Part shown: positions 43,366 through 51,839 of the stretch, piece by piece
Layout of the letters: each line of letters starts with the position of its first letter
Position numbering within the stretch: the first letter of the stretch is position 1
DNA from: an uncultured Dyadobacter sp.
GTDB lineage: Bacteria; Bacteroidota; Bacteroidia; Cytophagales; Spirosomataceae
Reading direction: 5' to 3'
NCBI RefSeq assembly: GCF_946482605.1
Contig: NZ_CAMLSE010000007.1
Location: forward strand, 248,001-312,000
DNA: 64,000 nt
Notes under the pieces: model-generated
What the model was told of the DNA's origin: nothing
The model's input: the letters and a program-made list of their open reading frames with translations, nothing else
Databases searched by the model: none
Program-made: the position numbers and the translations under genes

Positions 43366-44499
43366 ATGAAAAAAAACATTCTGATTCTCCTCAGCTGTGT
43401 GAGCCTGGCCGCATTTGGCCAGAAGAAGCCCAAAGCCACCGAAAAGGACCCGGCCATTCAGGTGGCACTAACCCCCGAAAACTGGGACGCGCCCGGCGGG
43501 AATGCGGCGTTCACGACTCACGATTCAAGGCCCGCATTGAAAATCCTCCCCAAACAAGGACAGGTAATCTTGAAAAACACAGTCTTCACCAATGGAACCA
43601 TTGAGCTGGACTACATTCCCACCGACCAAAGGTTCGCTTCGATTTATTTCAGGTACAAAGACAGCAAGGAAAACGAACTGTTTTACTTCCGCACACACCG
43701 GGCAGGCGATACAACAGGTATCGAAGCGGTTCAATACAGCCCCGTCACAGACGGCGTCAACCTCTGGGACCTGTTGCCTCATTTTCAGAGCCGCGCCAAC
43801 TTCCAGAATAAAACATGGAACCATGTCAAACTGGTCGTCTCGGGTTACCAGCTGCGCGTATATGTAAACGACATGCAGCAGCCGGTCATGGAAGTGCCGC
43901 GTATGGAAGGCAATGTCACGGAGGGCACCCTGGCATTCGAAGGGGAAGGCATTGTCTCCAACCTGGTCATCAAACCCGGGGAGACGGAGGGGCTTCCTGC
44001 CTACGCGGGTACAGACCCGGTAGCGGGAGACCCGCGCTACCTGCGCAAATGGCAGGTAAGCCAGCCCGCCGTGCTGCCCAAAAATGTCGACTTCAGTCTT
44101 GACCTGATGCCGAATGCCGAAACGCAATGGGCACCGCTCTGGGCGGAAAGAAGGGGTATGATCAACCTGACACGTAAATTCGGCATGAGCAAAGAGCGCA
44201 GGATTATCTGGATGAAGGTCAACGTCAATTCGAAAACAGATCAGAAGAAGAAAATGGCGATGGGTTTTAGCGACGATGTGTGGGTGTTCCTGAACGGCCG
44301 ATACCTTTATGTAGACAAAAACACATTTGGCTCGCCCATCATGAAAGAGCCCGCCGGAAGATGCTCCATTGAAAATACATCATTCGTAGTTCCGCTCAAA
44401 GCCGGTAAAAATGAACTGCTGGTGGCCCTGGCCAACGATTTCTACGGATGGGCATTGATAGCCCGGCTCGAAGACATGGACGGGATCACGTTGGAATGA
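43366..44499 (+). CDS. Secreted laminin-G/3-keto-disaccharide-hydrolase-like protein
   Basis: 377 residues from the ATG at 43366 (a TTG at 43342 is open but lies before the leader). The signal peptide is KKNILILLSCVSLAAFGQ. Residues about 30-205 form a concanavalin-like sandwich of the DUF1080 type (GTIELDYIPTDQRFASIYFRY, WNHVKLVVSGYQLRVYVND, GTLAFEGEGIVSNL). The second half (about 215-377) is another beta domain with FSDDVWVFLNGRYLYVDKN and ends LIARLEDMDGITLE. With the beta-helix gene just upstream it probably acts on an external carbohydrate; activity is not shown. Confidence 0.82.
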   Translation: MKKNILILLSCVSLAAFGQKKPKATEKDPAIQVALTPENWDAPGGNAAFTTHDSRPALKILPKQGQVILKNTVFTNGTIELDYIPTDQRFASIYFRYKDSKENELFYFRTHRAGDTTGIEAVQYSPVTDGVNLWDLLPHFQSRANFQNKTWNHVKLVVSGYQLRVYVNDMQQPVMEVPRMEGNVTEGTLAFEGEGIVSNLVIKPGETEGLPAYAGTDPVAGDPRYLRKWQVSQPAVLPKNVDFSLDLMPNAETQWAPLWAERRGMINLTRKFGMSKERRIIWMKVNVNSKTDQKKKMAMGFSDDVWVFLNGRYLYVDKNTFGSPIMKEPAGRCSIENTSFVVPLKAGKNELLVALANDFYGWALIARLEDMDGITLE

Positions 44500-44511
44500 A
44501 TGGGATAACCC

Positions 44512-44533
44512 CTGGCGGCCAGCTGGCCGCCAG
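44512..44533. terminator. Terminator between convergent genes
   Basis: CTGGCGGCC (44512-44520) and GGCCGCCAG (44525-44533) form a perfect 9-base GC-rich stem with a 4-base loop, midway between the ends of the laminin-like gene and the oxidoreductase gene. No long T tract is present on either strand. Confidence 0.55.
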
Positions 44534-44542
44534 GAATGGATA

Positions 44543-45544
44543 TCAGCTGTTTTTCAGCACGATTTTCCCGAACTGCCTGCCTTCGTGCATATAGTCGAAT
44601 GCAGCCTGAGCCTCGGCGAGCGAAGGGTAAACCTTGTCTACGATCGGCTTGATGCCATGTTCGGACGTGAACGCCAGCATATCTTTGAATTCCTCCGGCG
44701 TGCCCATTGTTGTCCCGAGTATCGACAGGTTCCGCCAGTATACTTTGCTGGGGATGATGTTGCCGATCGGGCCGTTGGTGCCGCCAAAGAACACAATGCG
44801 CCCGCCGGGCCGGGCCACCTCGATCAGATCCCCGAACCCGCTGCCGGATGCGCTGTCGATCACGACTTCGAAACCGCCGGTCAGCTCTCTCGCCTTTTTG
44901 AACCAATCTGCTTCCTTATAGTTGAAGCCATCGATTGCGCCCAGCGCCTTGGCCTTGTCGATCTTGTCCTGCGAACCCGACGTTACATACACCCTGGCGC
45001 CTGCTGCGATGGCATACTGCAACGCGAGCAGCGCTGTTCCCGCGCCGATCCCTGTAATGAGTACCTGCTCTCCCGCTTTCAGCTGCGCACGCGTAAACAG
45101 TGCTCGGTACGTCGTCACACCCGCCAACGGCAATGCAGCAGCTTCGGGTGCTGTGAGGTGGGCGGGTTTCGCGTGTACATATCGCTCGTGAACTGTGATG
45201 TATTCCGCAAATGTGCCGGGTTCGGGGTTTCCGAGAATTTTGAAGTCGCCTCCGAAAGCAGCGGGGTTATCACCCCAGTCGTGACTGGGATTGATGATTA
45301 CTTCCCTGCCGATCCATGATACATCCGCACCCTCTCCTACCGCAGTTACTGTACCGAATCCATCCGATCCCAGGATCAGTCCTGATTTCGGACCGGCGTA
45401 CTGCCCTTTTTGAATCCAGACATCGCGGTGGTTCAGTGAAGAATAGGCCAGTTTAATTAAGACCTGGCTGGCTGATGGCACGGGGGTCGGCACTTCCATG
45501 ATCGTGAGGGGCCGGTTGGTGTCTGTCAAAAATGTCGCTTTCAT
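44543..45544 (-). CDS. Zinc-free medium-chain dehydrogenase/quinone-oxidoreductase-type enzyme
   Basis: 333 residues. The MDR fold is clear: MKATFLTDTNRPLTIMEVP, SLNHRDVWIQKGQY, GSDGFGTVTAVGEGAD, AAALPLAGVTTYRALF, a nucleotide-binding ITGIGAGTALLALQYA and IVFFGGTNGP. There is no cysteine among the usual zinc ligands, so it should be a zinc-independent, probably NADPH-using reductase of quinones or enones. It is divergent from the AraC regulator at 45642 with 97 bases between, the usual layout of a regulator and its target. Confidence 0.92.
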   Translation of the reverse strand: MKATFLTDTNRPLTIMEVPTPVPSASQVLIKLAYSSLNHRDVWIQKGQYAGPKSGLILGSDGFGTVTAVGEGADVSWIGREVIINPSHDWGDNPAAFGGDFKILGNPEPGTFAEYITVHERYVHAKPAHLTAPEAAALPLAGVTTYRALFTRAQLKAGEQVLITGIGAGTALLALQYAIAAGARVYVTSGSQDKIDKAKALGAIDGFNYKEADWFKKARELTGGFEVVIDSASGSGFGDLIEVARPGGRIVFFGGTNGPIGNIIPSKVYWRNLSILGTTMGTPEEFKDMLAFTSEHGIKPIVDKVYPSLAEAQAAFDYMHEGRQFGKIVLKNS

Positions 45545-45641
45545 GATTAATGCCTGATTGACAAATATTAATGCAAATTTGTACCGAATAGAGGTTATTT
45601 TTGCAGTACATATTTTCTATATTCCGGTATATTTTAATCAA

Positions 45642-46508
45642 ATGAAAGAGAATCTTCACCAGCCGTTTGAAATCATCTATAAAGAACTGGACGAATGCCC
45701 CAAGCCGACTCACCAGCATAATTTCTTCGAGCTGGTCTATATCATCGCAGGGACCGGCTTACAGGTGATCAACCAGAATACGTTCCGCTACACGGCCGGT
45801 CACATGTTCCTGCTCACGCCCGAAGACACGCATTCATTTGATATCGAAACCACCACCAAGTTCTTTTTCATCCGTTTCAATGATATCTACATCAAGAAAA
45901 ACACCTGGCTTGCCGGTGGCCGTCAGCCGGAAGATCTTTTGCAGCGCCTGGAATTCATCCTGCAAAACGCCAGCCATCAGCCGGGCTGCATTCTCCGGAA
46001 CCAGACCGACAAGAGCATTGTAAAGCCGCTCGTTGAGGCCATTATCCGCGAATTCGTCAACCGGGACATGTATAACCAGGAACTGATCCGCCAGTATGTG
46101 AACACGATGATCATCCTCGTGGCGCGCAACATTGCCAAGTACCTGCCCGAACAGATCAGCGAGTCAACCGAGGAAAAAGCGCTTGACATTTTGCAGTACA
46201 TTCAGCGCAACATATATAATCCCGAGAAAATCAAGGCAGCCCACATCAGCGAGCATTTTGGGATCTCAGAGTCTTACCTGGGCAGGTATTTCAAAAAACA
46301 GACCAACGAAACGATGCAGCAGTACATTACCAATTCAAGGCTCAAACTGGTCGAAACCAGGCTTCTGCACAGCGATATGCGCATCAATGAGATCGCCGCT
46401 GAACTGTCCTTTACCGATGAAAGTCATCTGAACCGGTTTTTCAAAAAGAGCAAAGGCATGAGCCTGGGCGAGTTTCGCCGCAAGCATCGGGGCGCCTCCG
46501 TCAGGTAA
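45642..46508 (+). CDS. AraC-family transcriptional regulator with cupin-type N-terminus
   Basis: 288 residues from the ATG at 45642; an upstream start at 45558 would add 28 residues without domain character and run into the divergent promoter. Residues 1-95 form a cupin-like ligand domain (CPKPTHQHNFFELVYIIAGTG, LLTPEDTHSF). The C-terminal AraC domain (about 185-285) has two helix-turn-helix units: ISEHFGISESYLGRYFKKQTN and INEIAAELSFTDESHLNRFFKKSKGMS. It likely controls the divergent oxidoreductase and perhaps itself. Confidence 0.93.
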   Translation: MKENLHQPFEIIYKELDECPKPTHQHNFFELVYIIAGTGLQVINQNTFRYTAGHMFLLTPEDTHSFDIETTTKFFFIRFNDIYIKKNTWLAGGRQPEDLLQRLEFILQNASHQPGCILRNQTDKSIVKPLVEAIIREFVNRDMYNQELIRQYVNTMIILVARNIAKYLPEQISESTEEKALDILQYIQRNIYNPEKIKAAHISEHFGISESYLGRYFKKQTNETMQQYITNSRLKLVETRLLHSDMRINEIAAELSFTDESHLNRFFKKSKGMSLGEFRRKHRGASVR

Positions 46509-46568
46509 ACTGGAATGGATTTTGATAGAACCAATTGGAAATGTGATTGAACTAAAAACCAAACCAAT

Positions 46569-46925
46569 ATGAAATCCATACGATGCTGCATCCTGGCCCT
46601 GGCGATCATGGCGCCGCTGTTATCCGTCGCCCAAACGCAACGCTCGCACCAGGAACGCACCTACCAGCGCAAAACGACACGCCATCAAGTCCGCAAGGCC
46701 GATTCATCCGACCTGAATGCGATACTGAAAGATTCGGCTAATGCAGAAACAGGGCCCATTCTCAACGACAACGGCAATGTGAACTCCACCGGCGCCATTG
46801 ACGGCAGCCGCAGCAGCACAGGCCGCCCGGAAACGGATACGATCACCAGCTATACCGTAAAAAGAAAGAAAAAGGTGATCGCTCCCGCTCCTTCCAGTAA
46901 TAAACCGTCCGGAAACAAACCCTGA
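46569..46925 (+). CDS. Small secreted hypothetical protein
   Basis: 118 residues with a signal peptide (about 1-22, CILALAIMAPLLSVAQ). The mature part is hydrophilic and basic, rich in Arg, Lys, Asn, Ser and Thr (RTYQRKTTRHQVRKADS, KRKKKVIAPAPSSNKPSGNKP), probably disordered. No family recognised. It lies 60 bases after one AraC gene and 24 before the next, on the same strand; its role is unknown. Confidence 0.65.
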   Translation: MKSIRCCILALAIMAPLLSVAQTQRSHQERTYQRKTTRHQVRKADSSDLNAILKDSANAETGPILNDNGNVNSTGAIDGSRSSTGRPETDTITSYTVKRKKKVIAPAPSSNKPSGNKP

Positions 46926-46949
46926 GGCAAGGGCGTGCATTGACCCGTT

Positions 46950-47864
46950 ATGCTAGAAAAAGAACCTATCCCACTGCACGATACTAAATCTTTTACGGCT
47001 GCTCACATGCCTTCGAAGGAGCTTCAAACCCTCTTTCATGGTGATATCAGCCAATATTTTATTGTGCGGACGGAAGAAATGTACCGGCATGTGAGGCAGG
47101 TGGTGCCCGCCTCCCGGTCGACTACGCATACGTGCCTGTACACGACCGGGGGCGTCGTGCGTATGAAGATCGGAAGTGAGTCCTACACGATAGGAAAAGA
47201 CGAAATGCTCTTTGTTCCGGCCGGTCAGGTTTTTTCATTCCAACCCGGTGAACAAAACGAAGGATTCCTGTTCGTCTTCCACCAGGATCTGTTTATCAGC
47301 AAATTATCCCAAACCAACCCGCTCCATGAATTCGGCTTTCTGAGAGTCTGGAGCAATCCGCATATCCGCTTGGATGCGGTTCAATCCGCCCGCATTCTCG
47401 CACTGCTGCACCGGTTATTTGACGACTACACAGAAAACGGATTGAAAAATACCGGCCTGATCCGCTCTTACCTGGCCGCATTGCTCTACGAAGTTAACCT
47501 GAATTATGAATCTGTCCCTTCCCGCAGATCCATTGCCTCGGCGGATATCACCAATCGGTTCAGGACGTTACTGCACCTGCATATCCGGGAGAAACGGCAG
47601 GTTACCGATTATGCGTCATTGCTGAACGTTACTGCGAATCACCTTAATAAAAGCGTCAAAGGCATTACCGGCAAATCACCCACGCGCTGGATTGATGAAG
47701 TACTGGTTTCAGAAGCGAAAATACTGCTGTTGCAAAGTCGTCTTTCGGTGCAGGAAATTGCACGCTCGATCGGGTTCGAAGACCCGTCCTATTTCACCCG
47801 CCTCTTCCGGAAGTACGAGAAAGTTACGCCCACCGCATTTCGAAAAATGATTGAAAGATCCTAA
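46950..47864 (+). CDS. AraC-family transcriptional regulator
   Basis: 304 residues. The N-terminal ligand domain (about 25-150) includes CLYTTGGVVRMKIGSESY and EMLFVPAGQVFSFQPGEQ, cupin-like. The C-terminal DNA-binding domain (about 200-300) has VTDYASLLNVTANHLNKSVKGITGKSP and VQEIARSIGFEDPSYFTRLFRKYEKVTP, the two AraC helix-turn-helices. The ATG at 46950 is 24 bases behind the small secreted protein gene. It may control the two membrane-protein genes downstream; inference from order only. Confidence 0.93.
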   Translation: MLEKEPIPLHDTKSFTAAHMPSKELQTLFHGDISQYFIVRTEEMYRHVRQVVPASRSTTHTCLYTTGGVVRMKIGSESYTIGKDEMLFVPAGQVFSFQPGEQNEGFLFVFHQDLFISKLSQTNPLHEFGFLRVWSNPHIRLDAVQSARILALLHRLFDDYTENGLKNTGLIRSYLAALLYEVNLNYESVPSRRSIASADITNRFRTLLHLHIREKRQVTDYASLLNVTANHLNKSVKGITGKSPTRWIDEVLVSEAKILLLQSRLSVQEIARSIGFEDPSYFTRLFRKYEKVTPTAFRKMIERS

Positions 47865-47959
47865 AACAAGCTCATTACATCCTAGTGTGCATTCAGGTTT
47901 TATCCGGAGATTTGCATATCGCAAATGCGGTCCGCTTTTCAATCGTTCGTCGCTCCTCC

Positions 47960-48424
47960 ATGTATTCCACCCTCATTTTCACCCATTCCCTGGCGCGCTG
48001 GTTTGTTGTGGTCAGTTTGCTTTATACGATAATCAGGGGACTCAGGGGCTGGTCGTCGCGCTCAGCCTTTTCCAAAACCGATAACCTGGCCCGGCACCTG
48101 ACGGCCACGATCGCCCATATACAATTGATGATCGGCTGGGTGCTGTATTTCAACAGTCCGTTCATCGCTTATTTCCGTACCCATTTCAAAGAAGCGGTCG
48201 GACAGCGTGACCTGCTGTTTTTCGGCATGATCCATATTACATTAATGACCATCGCCATCATTGTGATCACCATCGGATCCTCCTCTGCCAAACGCCAGGA
48301 AACCGATATCGCCAAATTCAGGATCATGACGATATTTTACACGGTCGCATTCGTGATCATTTTCATAGCCGTTCCATGGCCGTTCTCACCGTTTTCGGCC
48401 CGTAACTATCTGCCAACGTTTTAA
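47960..48424 (+). CDS. Four-helix integral membrane protein
   Basis: 154 residues from the ATG at 47960; a GTG at 47885 would add 25 polar residues and is less likely. Four hydrophobic helices are seen at about 10-25, 48-65, 85-107 and 125-145, with SLARWFVVVSLLYTI near the start and NLARHLTATIAHIQLMIGWVLYF in the middle. Conserved-looking His residues (TATIAHIQ and the GMIHITLM stretch) could bind a cofactor. No firm family. It is followed after 4 bases by the DUF3817 gene, another small membrane protein. Confidence 0.72.
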   Translation: MYSTLIFTHSLARWFVVVSLLYTIIRGLRGWSSRSAFSKTDNLARHLTATIAHIQLMIGWVLYFNSPFIAYFRTHFKEAVGQRDLLFFGMIHITLMTIAIIVITIGSSSAKRQETDIAKFRIMTIFYTVAFVIIFIAVPWPFSPFSARNYLPTF

Positions 48425-48428
48425 AACC

Positions 48429-48749
48429 ATGAAATACCTGAATTCTCAAATTGGAAGGCTGCGACTGGTCGGCCTTCTGGAAGGACTGTCACTGCTGGTC
48501 CTCGTTTTCGTAGCCGTTCCGCTCAAATATGGCTACGGAGACCCATCCCTCGTCAAAACCATGGGACCCCTTCACGGCTTGTTGTTTCTGCTGTTTGTGA
48601 TCAACACCATCTCTGTCGGTATTGCATATAAATGGCTTTTTCGGGAAACAACGTGGAAAGTCCTGCTCGCCTGCATGGTCCCGTTTGGCACCTTTTACAT
48701 CGACTATACCATCCTTCGCCGCATTCAGCAGCAGGGGCGCGACGTCTAA
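48429..48749 (+). CDS. DUF3817 membrane protein
   Basis: 106 residues. The DUF3817 pattern is clear: GRLRLVGLLEGLSLLVLVFVA-type first helix, PLKYGYGDPSLVKTMGPLHGLLF and a final IDYTILRRIQ. Three helices at about 12-30, 44-66 and 72-92. The function of the family is unknown. It is 4 bases behind the four-helix membrane protein gene and convergent with the NTF2-like gene. Confidence 0.88.
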   Translation: MKYLNSQIGRLRLVGLLEGLSLLVLVFVAVPLKYGYGDPSLVKTMGPLHGLLFLLFVINTISVGIAYKWLFRETTWKVLLACMVPFGTFYIDYTILRRIQQQGRDV

Positions 48750-48796
48750 GGGAAGGACAAATCGCCGAAATGAGCAATAAATGCAGCTTTCGACGA

Positions 48797-49156
48797 TCAG
48801 GCCTGCAATACGGGCCTTGGATCGAACACCACGCGAATGTGTGTAATCAGCCCTTCGCGGACCTCGTACCAACCCGCAGTGGGTATCTTCTTTCCCGACA
48901 TCTCGATCTCATAAAGTACTGCCACATTTTCCTCGCCGTATACAAGCTTCTGCACATCATAGCGCAGCTTCATCCGGGTCATCTGTTTGAGGTATTCCGT
49001 TTTCCCTTCCACACTGCCCAATACGCCTTCAAATTTCAGGTCGTCGGCCATGAATTCGCGGGCAGCTTCGTAATCATGATCGTTGAGTGCTTTCAGAAAG
49101 GAAGAAACGGTCATTGCGCTTAAAGCGCTATGCAGGGAATTCGTTACTGGTTCCAT
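48797..49156 (-). CDS. NTF2/SnoaL-like protein
   Basis: 119 residues from the ATG at 49156; the open frame extends to 49249 but those extra residues have no domain character. The cone-shaped NTF2-like fold is indicated by VSSFLKALNDHDYEAAREFMADDLKFEGV, GKTEYLKQMTRM and VLYEIEMSGKKIPTAGWYEVREGLITHIRVVFDPRP. Members include small-molecule isomerases and binding proteins; the catalytic set is not readable. It is 160 bases from the HEAT-repeat gene upstream on the same strand. Confidence 0.8.
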   Translation of the reverse strand: MEPVTNSLHSALSAMTVSSFLKALNDHDYEAAREFMADDLKFEGVLGSVEGKTEYLKQMTRMKLRYDVQKLVYGEENVAVLYEIEMSGKKIPTAGWYEVREGLITHIRVVFDPRPVLQA

Positions 49157-49316
49157 AGTTACATCTTGTTTTGTCCCAAAAAGTTTCCTCCAAAATGATG
49201 CCAGAAGTAACCAAGGCATACCTTCACATGCGGGTGCTTCATCCAGCACTCAAATGCTCCGCGGCCGGCAATTTTGAGTACTACTTAAAGACATTAATAC
49301 CCGATTTTTTCGCAGG

Positions 49317-49943
49317 TTAGGCACGCAGCTTTTTTAAAACCTTTTCGACACGCTTGCGCTTCGACTCCTTATCAAAATCACCCAGGCGGGAGGTCAGTGT
49401 ATCGATGAAGGCCGATTTGTAATCACCAGTCATAACCGTTAGTGCATTTTCGGCGTACATGGGGAGTTGGTTGGAGGGGCAGCTCAGCATTTGCTCGTTG
49501 AGCAAGGGTAACGTATCGGAACCGTATTCGGGAATACCGCTCAGCTTAATCAGAATGGAAACGAAATTATCGCGGGTAATAACCGATCCTTTGTCAGCCA
49601 CAGAGGCCAGTTTGGGAATGGCAGCGTATACGATATCCGGCTTTTCCAATGCGATGCTGTTCAGCGCGGTCATAGCGCCCCATTGCATCCGATTGTTTTT
49701 ATGATCCAGCAATGCTGCAAACTGCTCCGCATAAGCGGCAGTAAGAGCGGGCTTGCGGCTGCCGATCTCGTAGAGCACCTTAATGCAGTCGTGCTGAATA
49801 TCTTTGCTTTTGTTGGAGAGATTTTCGACCAGCTCGCCAATCGCGGCGTGATCGTCGTTTGCTGCGATTTCCACCGCCAGCTCCTGATTGGGTACTTCAT
49901 CGCGGCGATTCAATGCGGACGCCAGCCTATTCGTAACAGACAT
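49317..49943 (-). CDS. HEAT-repeat protein
   Basis: 208 residues, all helical. Repeats such as NLSNKSKDIQHDCIKVLYEIGSRKP, LLDHKNNRMQWGAMTALNSIALEKP and LASVADKGSVITRDNFVSILIKLSG are HEAT-like pairs of helices. No catalytic motif; such proteins usually act as scaffolds. The C-terminal part (about 185-208) is strongly basic (KESKRKRVEKVLKKLRA). It is first of several minus-strand small genes, some also with HEAT repeats (50872-51642). Confidence 0.82.
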   Translation of the reverse strand: MSVTNRLASALNRRDEVPNQELAVEIAANDDHAAIGELVENLSNKSKDIQHDCIKVLYEIGSRKPALTAAYAEQFAALLDHKNNRMQWGAMTALNSIALEKPDIVYAAIPKLASVADKGSVITRDNFVSILIKLSGIPEYGSDTLPLLNEQMLSCPSNQLPMYAENALTVMTGDYKSAFIDTLTSRLGDFDKESKRKRVEKVLKKLRA

Positions 49944-50007
49944 AGAGCTCTGATTGATTAGTTGAGATCACCAGGTACACTCCTGATGCGCCGCCCAACT
50001 TAGGAAT

Positions 50008-50466
50008 TCAGGCGCGGAAATCAAAAGCACCTTTTCTCAGGTTGATACCATATTCCAAATAAGCCTTCATAGAGGCCAGAAAGTTCGCCCAACCTTCGGT
50101 ATTACCGATCAGCCAGTTGATCCCGGCCTCATTGAGTTCCATCGTCCCTTCGGTAACCCGCACGACCGTCGATGCCCCGCCCGCTCCGAACGGCTCAAGA
50201 ACAATCGCCACAAGCATTTCAGCACCCGGCTCGCCCCAATAAAAGGAGACATACCGGTCCTGCTCTACCTTGCCAATGCGCACAGGTACGTTCATATCAA
50301 ATTCAGGAAAGCGCCAGACCAGCTCCTTTGCCTCTTCCATCCTTCCGGTACTTTCCGAAATAAAGTAATGCGACATGCGGGCCGGATCTACGATCGCTTC
50401 GAATATCTCAGCGGCAGTCTTCGAGATCTGAATAGCCGCTTTGATTTCCAGTCTTTGATTTTCCAT
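50008..50466 (-). CDS. SRPBCC (AHSA1/START-like) family protein
   Basis: 152 residues. The SRPBCC pattern is visible: IKAAIQISKTAAEIFEAIVDPARMSHYF, LVWRFPEFDMNVPVRIGKVEQDRYVSFYW, VVRVTEGTMEL and a final helix NTEGWANFLASMKAYLEYG. These proteins have a deep ligand pocket and often act as binding or stress proteins. It is 36 bases behind the zinc-ribbon protein gene on the same strand. Ligand unknown. Confidence 0.88.
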   Translation of the reverse strand: MENQRLEIKAAIQISKTAAEIFEAIVDPARMSHYFISESTGRMEEAKELVWRFPEFDMNVPVRIGKVEQDRYVSFYWGEPGAEMLVAIVLEPFGAGGASTVVRVTEGTMELNEAGINWLIGNTEGWANFLASMKAYLEYGINLRKGAFDFRA

Positions 50467-50501
50467 GCTTAAAAGTTTGAGGACCGTCCTTCTTTTGGTT
50501 T

Positions 50502-50792
50502 TCAGGCAAAAGACAATCCGTTTTCTATCAATACCTCTTTTAATTTCCTGACTGCATTGGGACCCATACCGTGATATGCCAGCACCTGCTTTTCTGTCTT
50601 CCGGGCAAGCTCGGCCAACGTGTGAACCCCGTTGTTCTCCAATGCCCTACGCGCGGGCGCACTGATCAGCAGCATAAACCCCTCCTTTGGCTTGCGCTCC
50701 GACTCGCAAACCGGGCATGTGGGACAGTCACTGCTTTTATAATAGCGATGTCCGTTCGGACATATTCTCGGTTCGTTCGTGTTTGCTGCCAT
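50502..50792 (-). CDS. Small protein with zinc-ribbon-like N-terminus and RNA polymerase alpha-CTD-like helix-hairpin-helix
   Basis: 96 residues. The N-terminus has four cysteines in ICPNGHRYYKSSDCPTCPVCE, likely a zinc knuckle. Residues about 40-95 resemble the RNA polymerase alpha C-terminal domain (SAPARRALENNGVHTLAELA, VLAYHGMGPNAVRKLKEVL), a fold that binds DNA or the transcription machinery. It is not fused to an RNA polymerase subunit. The gene precedes the SRPBCC gene by 36 bases. A DNA- or nucleic-acid-binding role is plausible but unproven. Confidence 0.85.
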   Translation of the reverse strand: MAANTNEPRICPNGHRYYKSSDCPTCPVCESERKPKEGFMLLISAPARRALENNGVHTLAELARKTEKQVLAYHGMGPNAVRKLKEVLIENGLSFA

Positions 50793-50871
50793 GGTAATGG
50801 CAAAGTTATCGGAATCCCTGTTTCCGCCAGCGGGGTAAACGCGACTTATGGCAGGGGCAATCGCGACGATT

Positions 50872-51642
50872 TCAGCGCTTGCGATCAGGATAATGCGCGT
50901 TGATACACGCGATCGCTTCGGCTTGCGTCAGCGCCGCGAAGTTCCGGTAACGATGATGGACATCGATGATCTCTTTCAGGGCCTCGTCCACCAGAACCTT
51001 ATTATCCCAGGCTTTCAAATGCGCCAGCACTTTGAGCAGGCAACCTTTCTTGTAAGCTATCTGCCCGATCACATGAATGAGCGTGCTGCGTACCCTGGCT
51101 GTTTTGTCGTGCTGTAGTTCCTGCAAAAGCGGGAGGATATCCTCGGGATGTTTCCTGCCCCGGAGCTCGATGCCGTGGCAGATTTCGCGCCGGATCTCTT
51201 TGTCGTCATGATGCAGGTACTCCCTGGCCCAGGCGAGCACGGGTACGGGGTTAACCTCCCCCATTTTCTTTACCGAGCCGATCACCGCGTTGCGGGGAGC
51301 GTGGTGCGGGTCGAGCAAGCCCCGGTCGAAAAAACCACGCACCTGTCCGAAATGCCGCTTGCCGATCTCGCCGGCAGCATTAATGACCGTCTGCCTGACC
51401 TTGAAGTCGGCATCGGGTAAAAGCAGTGCAAGCGCGTCCAAAATAGGCTCACGCAGCGCTTCGTCGTCCTCATAGAGGCGCCCGGTTACCAGGTAGGCCG
51501 ATTTGCGGATGTAAGTATCCGGATCGCGATAATATCCCAGCATTTTCTCAGTCGTTCCACTATCGAGCGCATGCCTGATGTCCTGCCGGATGGTAGCGAC
51601 CAGCCCGGATCGTTCAGTTTTCGAGAGATCATAAAATGCCAC
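50872..51642 (-). CDS. HEAT-repeat protein
   Basis: 256 residues, all helical. HEAT-type units are seen in KMLGYYRDPDTYIRKSAYLVTGRLY, LALLLPDADFKVRQTVINAAGEIG, GLLDPHHAPRNAVIGSVKKMGEV, LHHDDKEIRREICHGIELRG and LQHDKTARVRSTLIHVIGQIA, about six in all. Possible scaffold or nucleic-acid-binding protein; it is not an obvious AlkD-type DNA glycosylase, since the catalytic Asp/Trp set is not evident. It is 79 bases upstream of the zinc-ribbon protein gene on the same strand. Confidence 0.82.
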   Translation of the reverse strand: MAFYDLSKTERSGLVATIRQDIRHALDSGTTEKMLGYYRDPDTYIRKSAYLVTGRLYEDDEALREPILDALALLLPDADFKVRQTVINAAGEIGKRHFGQVRGFFDRGLLDPHHAPRNAVIGSVKKMGEVNPVPVLAWAREYLHHDDKEIRREICHGIELRGRKHPEDILPLLQELQHDKTARVRSTLIHVIGQIAYKKGCLLKVLAHLKAWDNKVLVDEALKEIIDVHHRYRNFAALTQAEAIACINAHYPDRKR

Positions 51643-51695
51643 GGAACGCAGTGTTTAATGAGCGGACCCAAAGATTGAGATATGTATTGCTATAA

Positions 51696-51728
51696 ACAAA
51701 AACCCCGACGGAAATCAATCCACCGGGG
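51696..51728 (-). terminator. Terminator for the NmrA-type gene
   Basis: On the minus strand CCCCGGTGG (51728-51720) pairs with CCGTCGGGG (51711-51703) in a 9-base stem including two G-T pairs, followed by TTTTTGTTT. It lies about 110 bases after the stop of the minus-strand gene at 51840. Confidence 0.65.
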
Positions 51729-51839
51729 AATGCTATATAGACAAACGTTGAGTAATTACAATGGGTGCGAAGAATAACCTTAACTCAACTACTTCAAATT
51801 AATTCTATCGGGCTACTAAAATACCGCATAATTTGCAGA

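Noticed and set aside
44585..45319. Plus-strand open frame of 244 codons
   Set aside because: Antisense to the MDR oxidoreductase, which has full family motifs.
45545..45641. Promoter pair for the MDR gene and AraC regulator
   Set aside because: TATATTTT at 45628-45635 is -7-like, but the only TTTG is 24 bases upstream, too far for a normal promoter.
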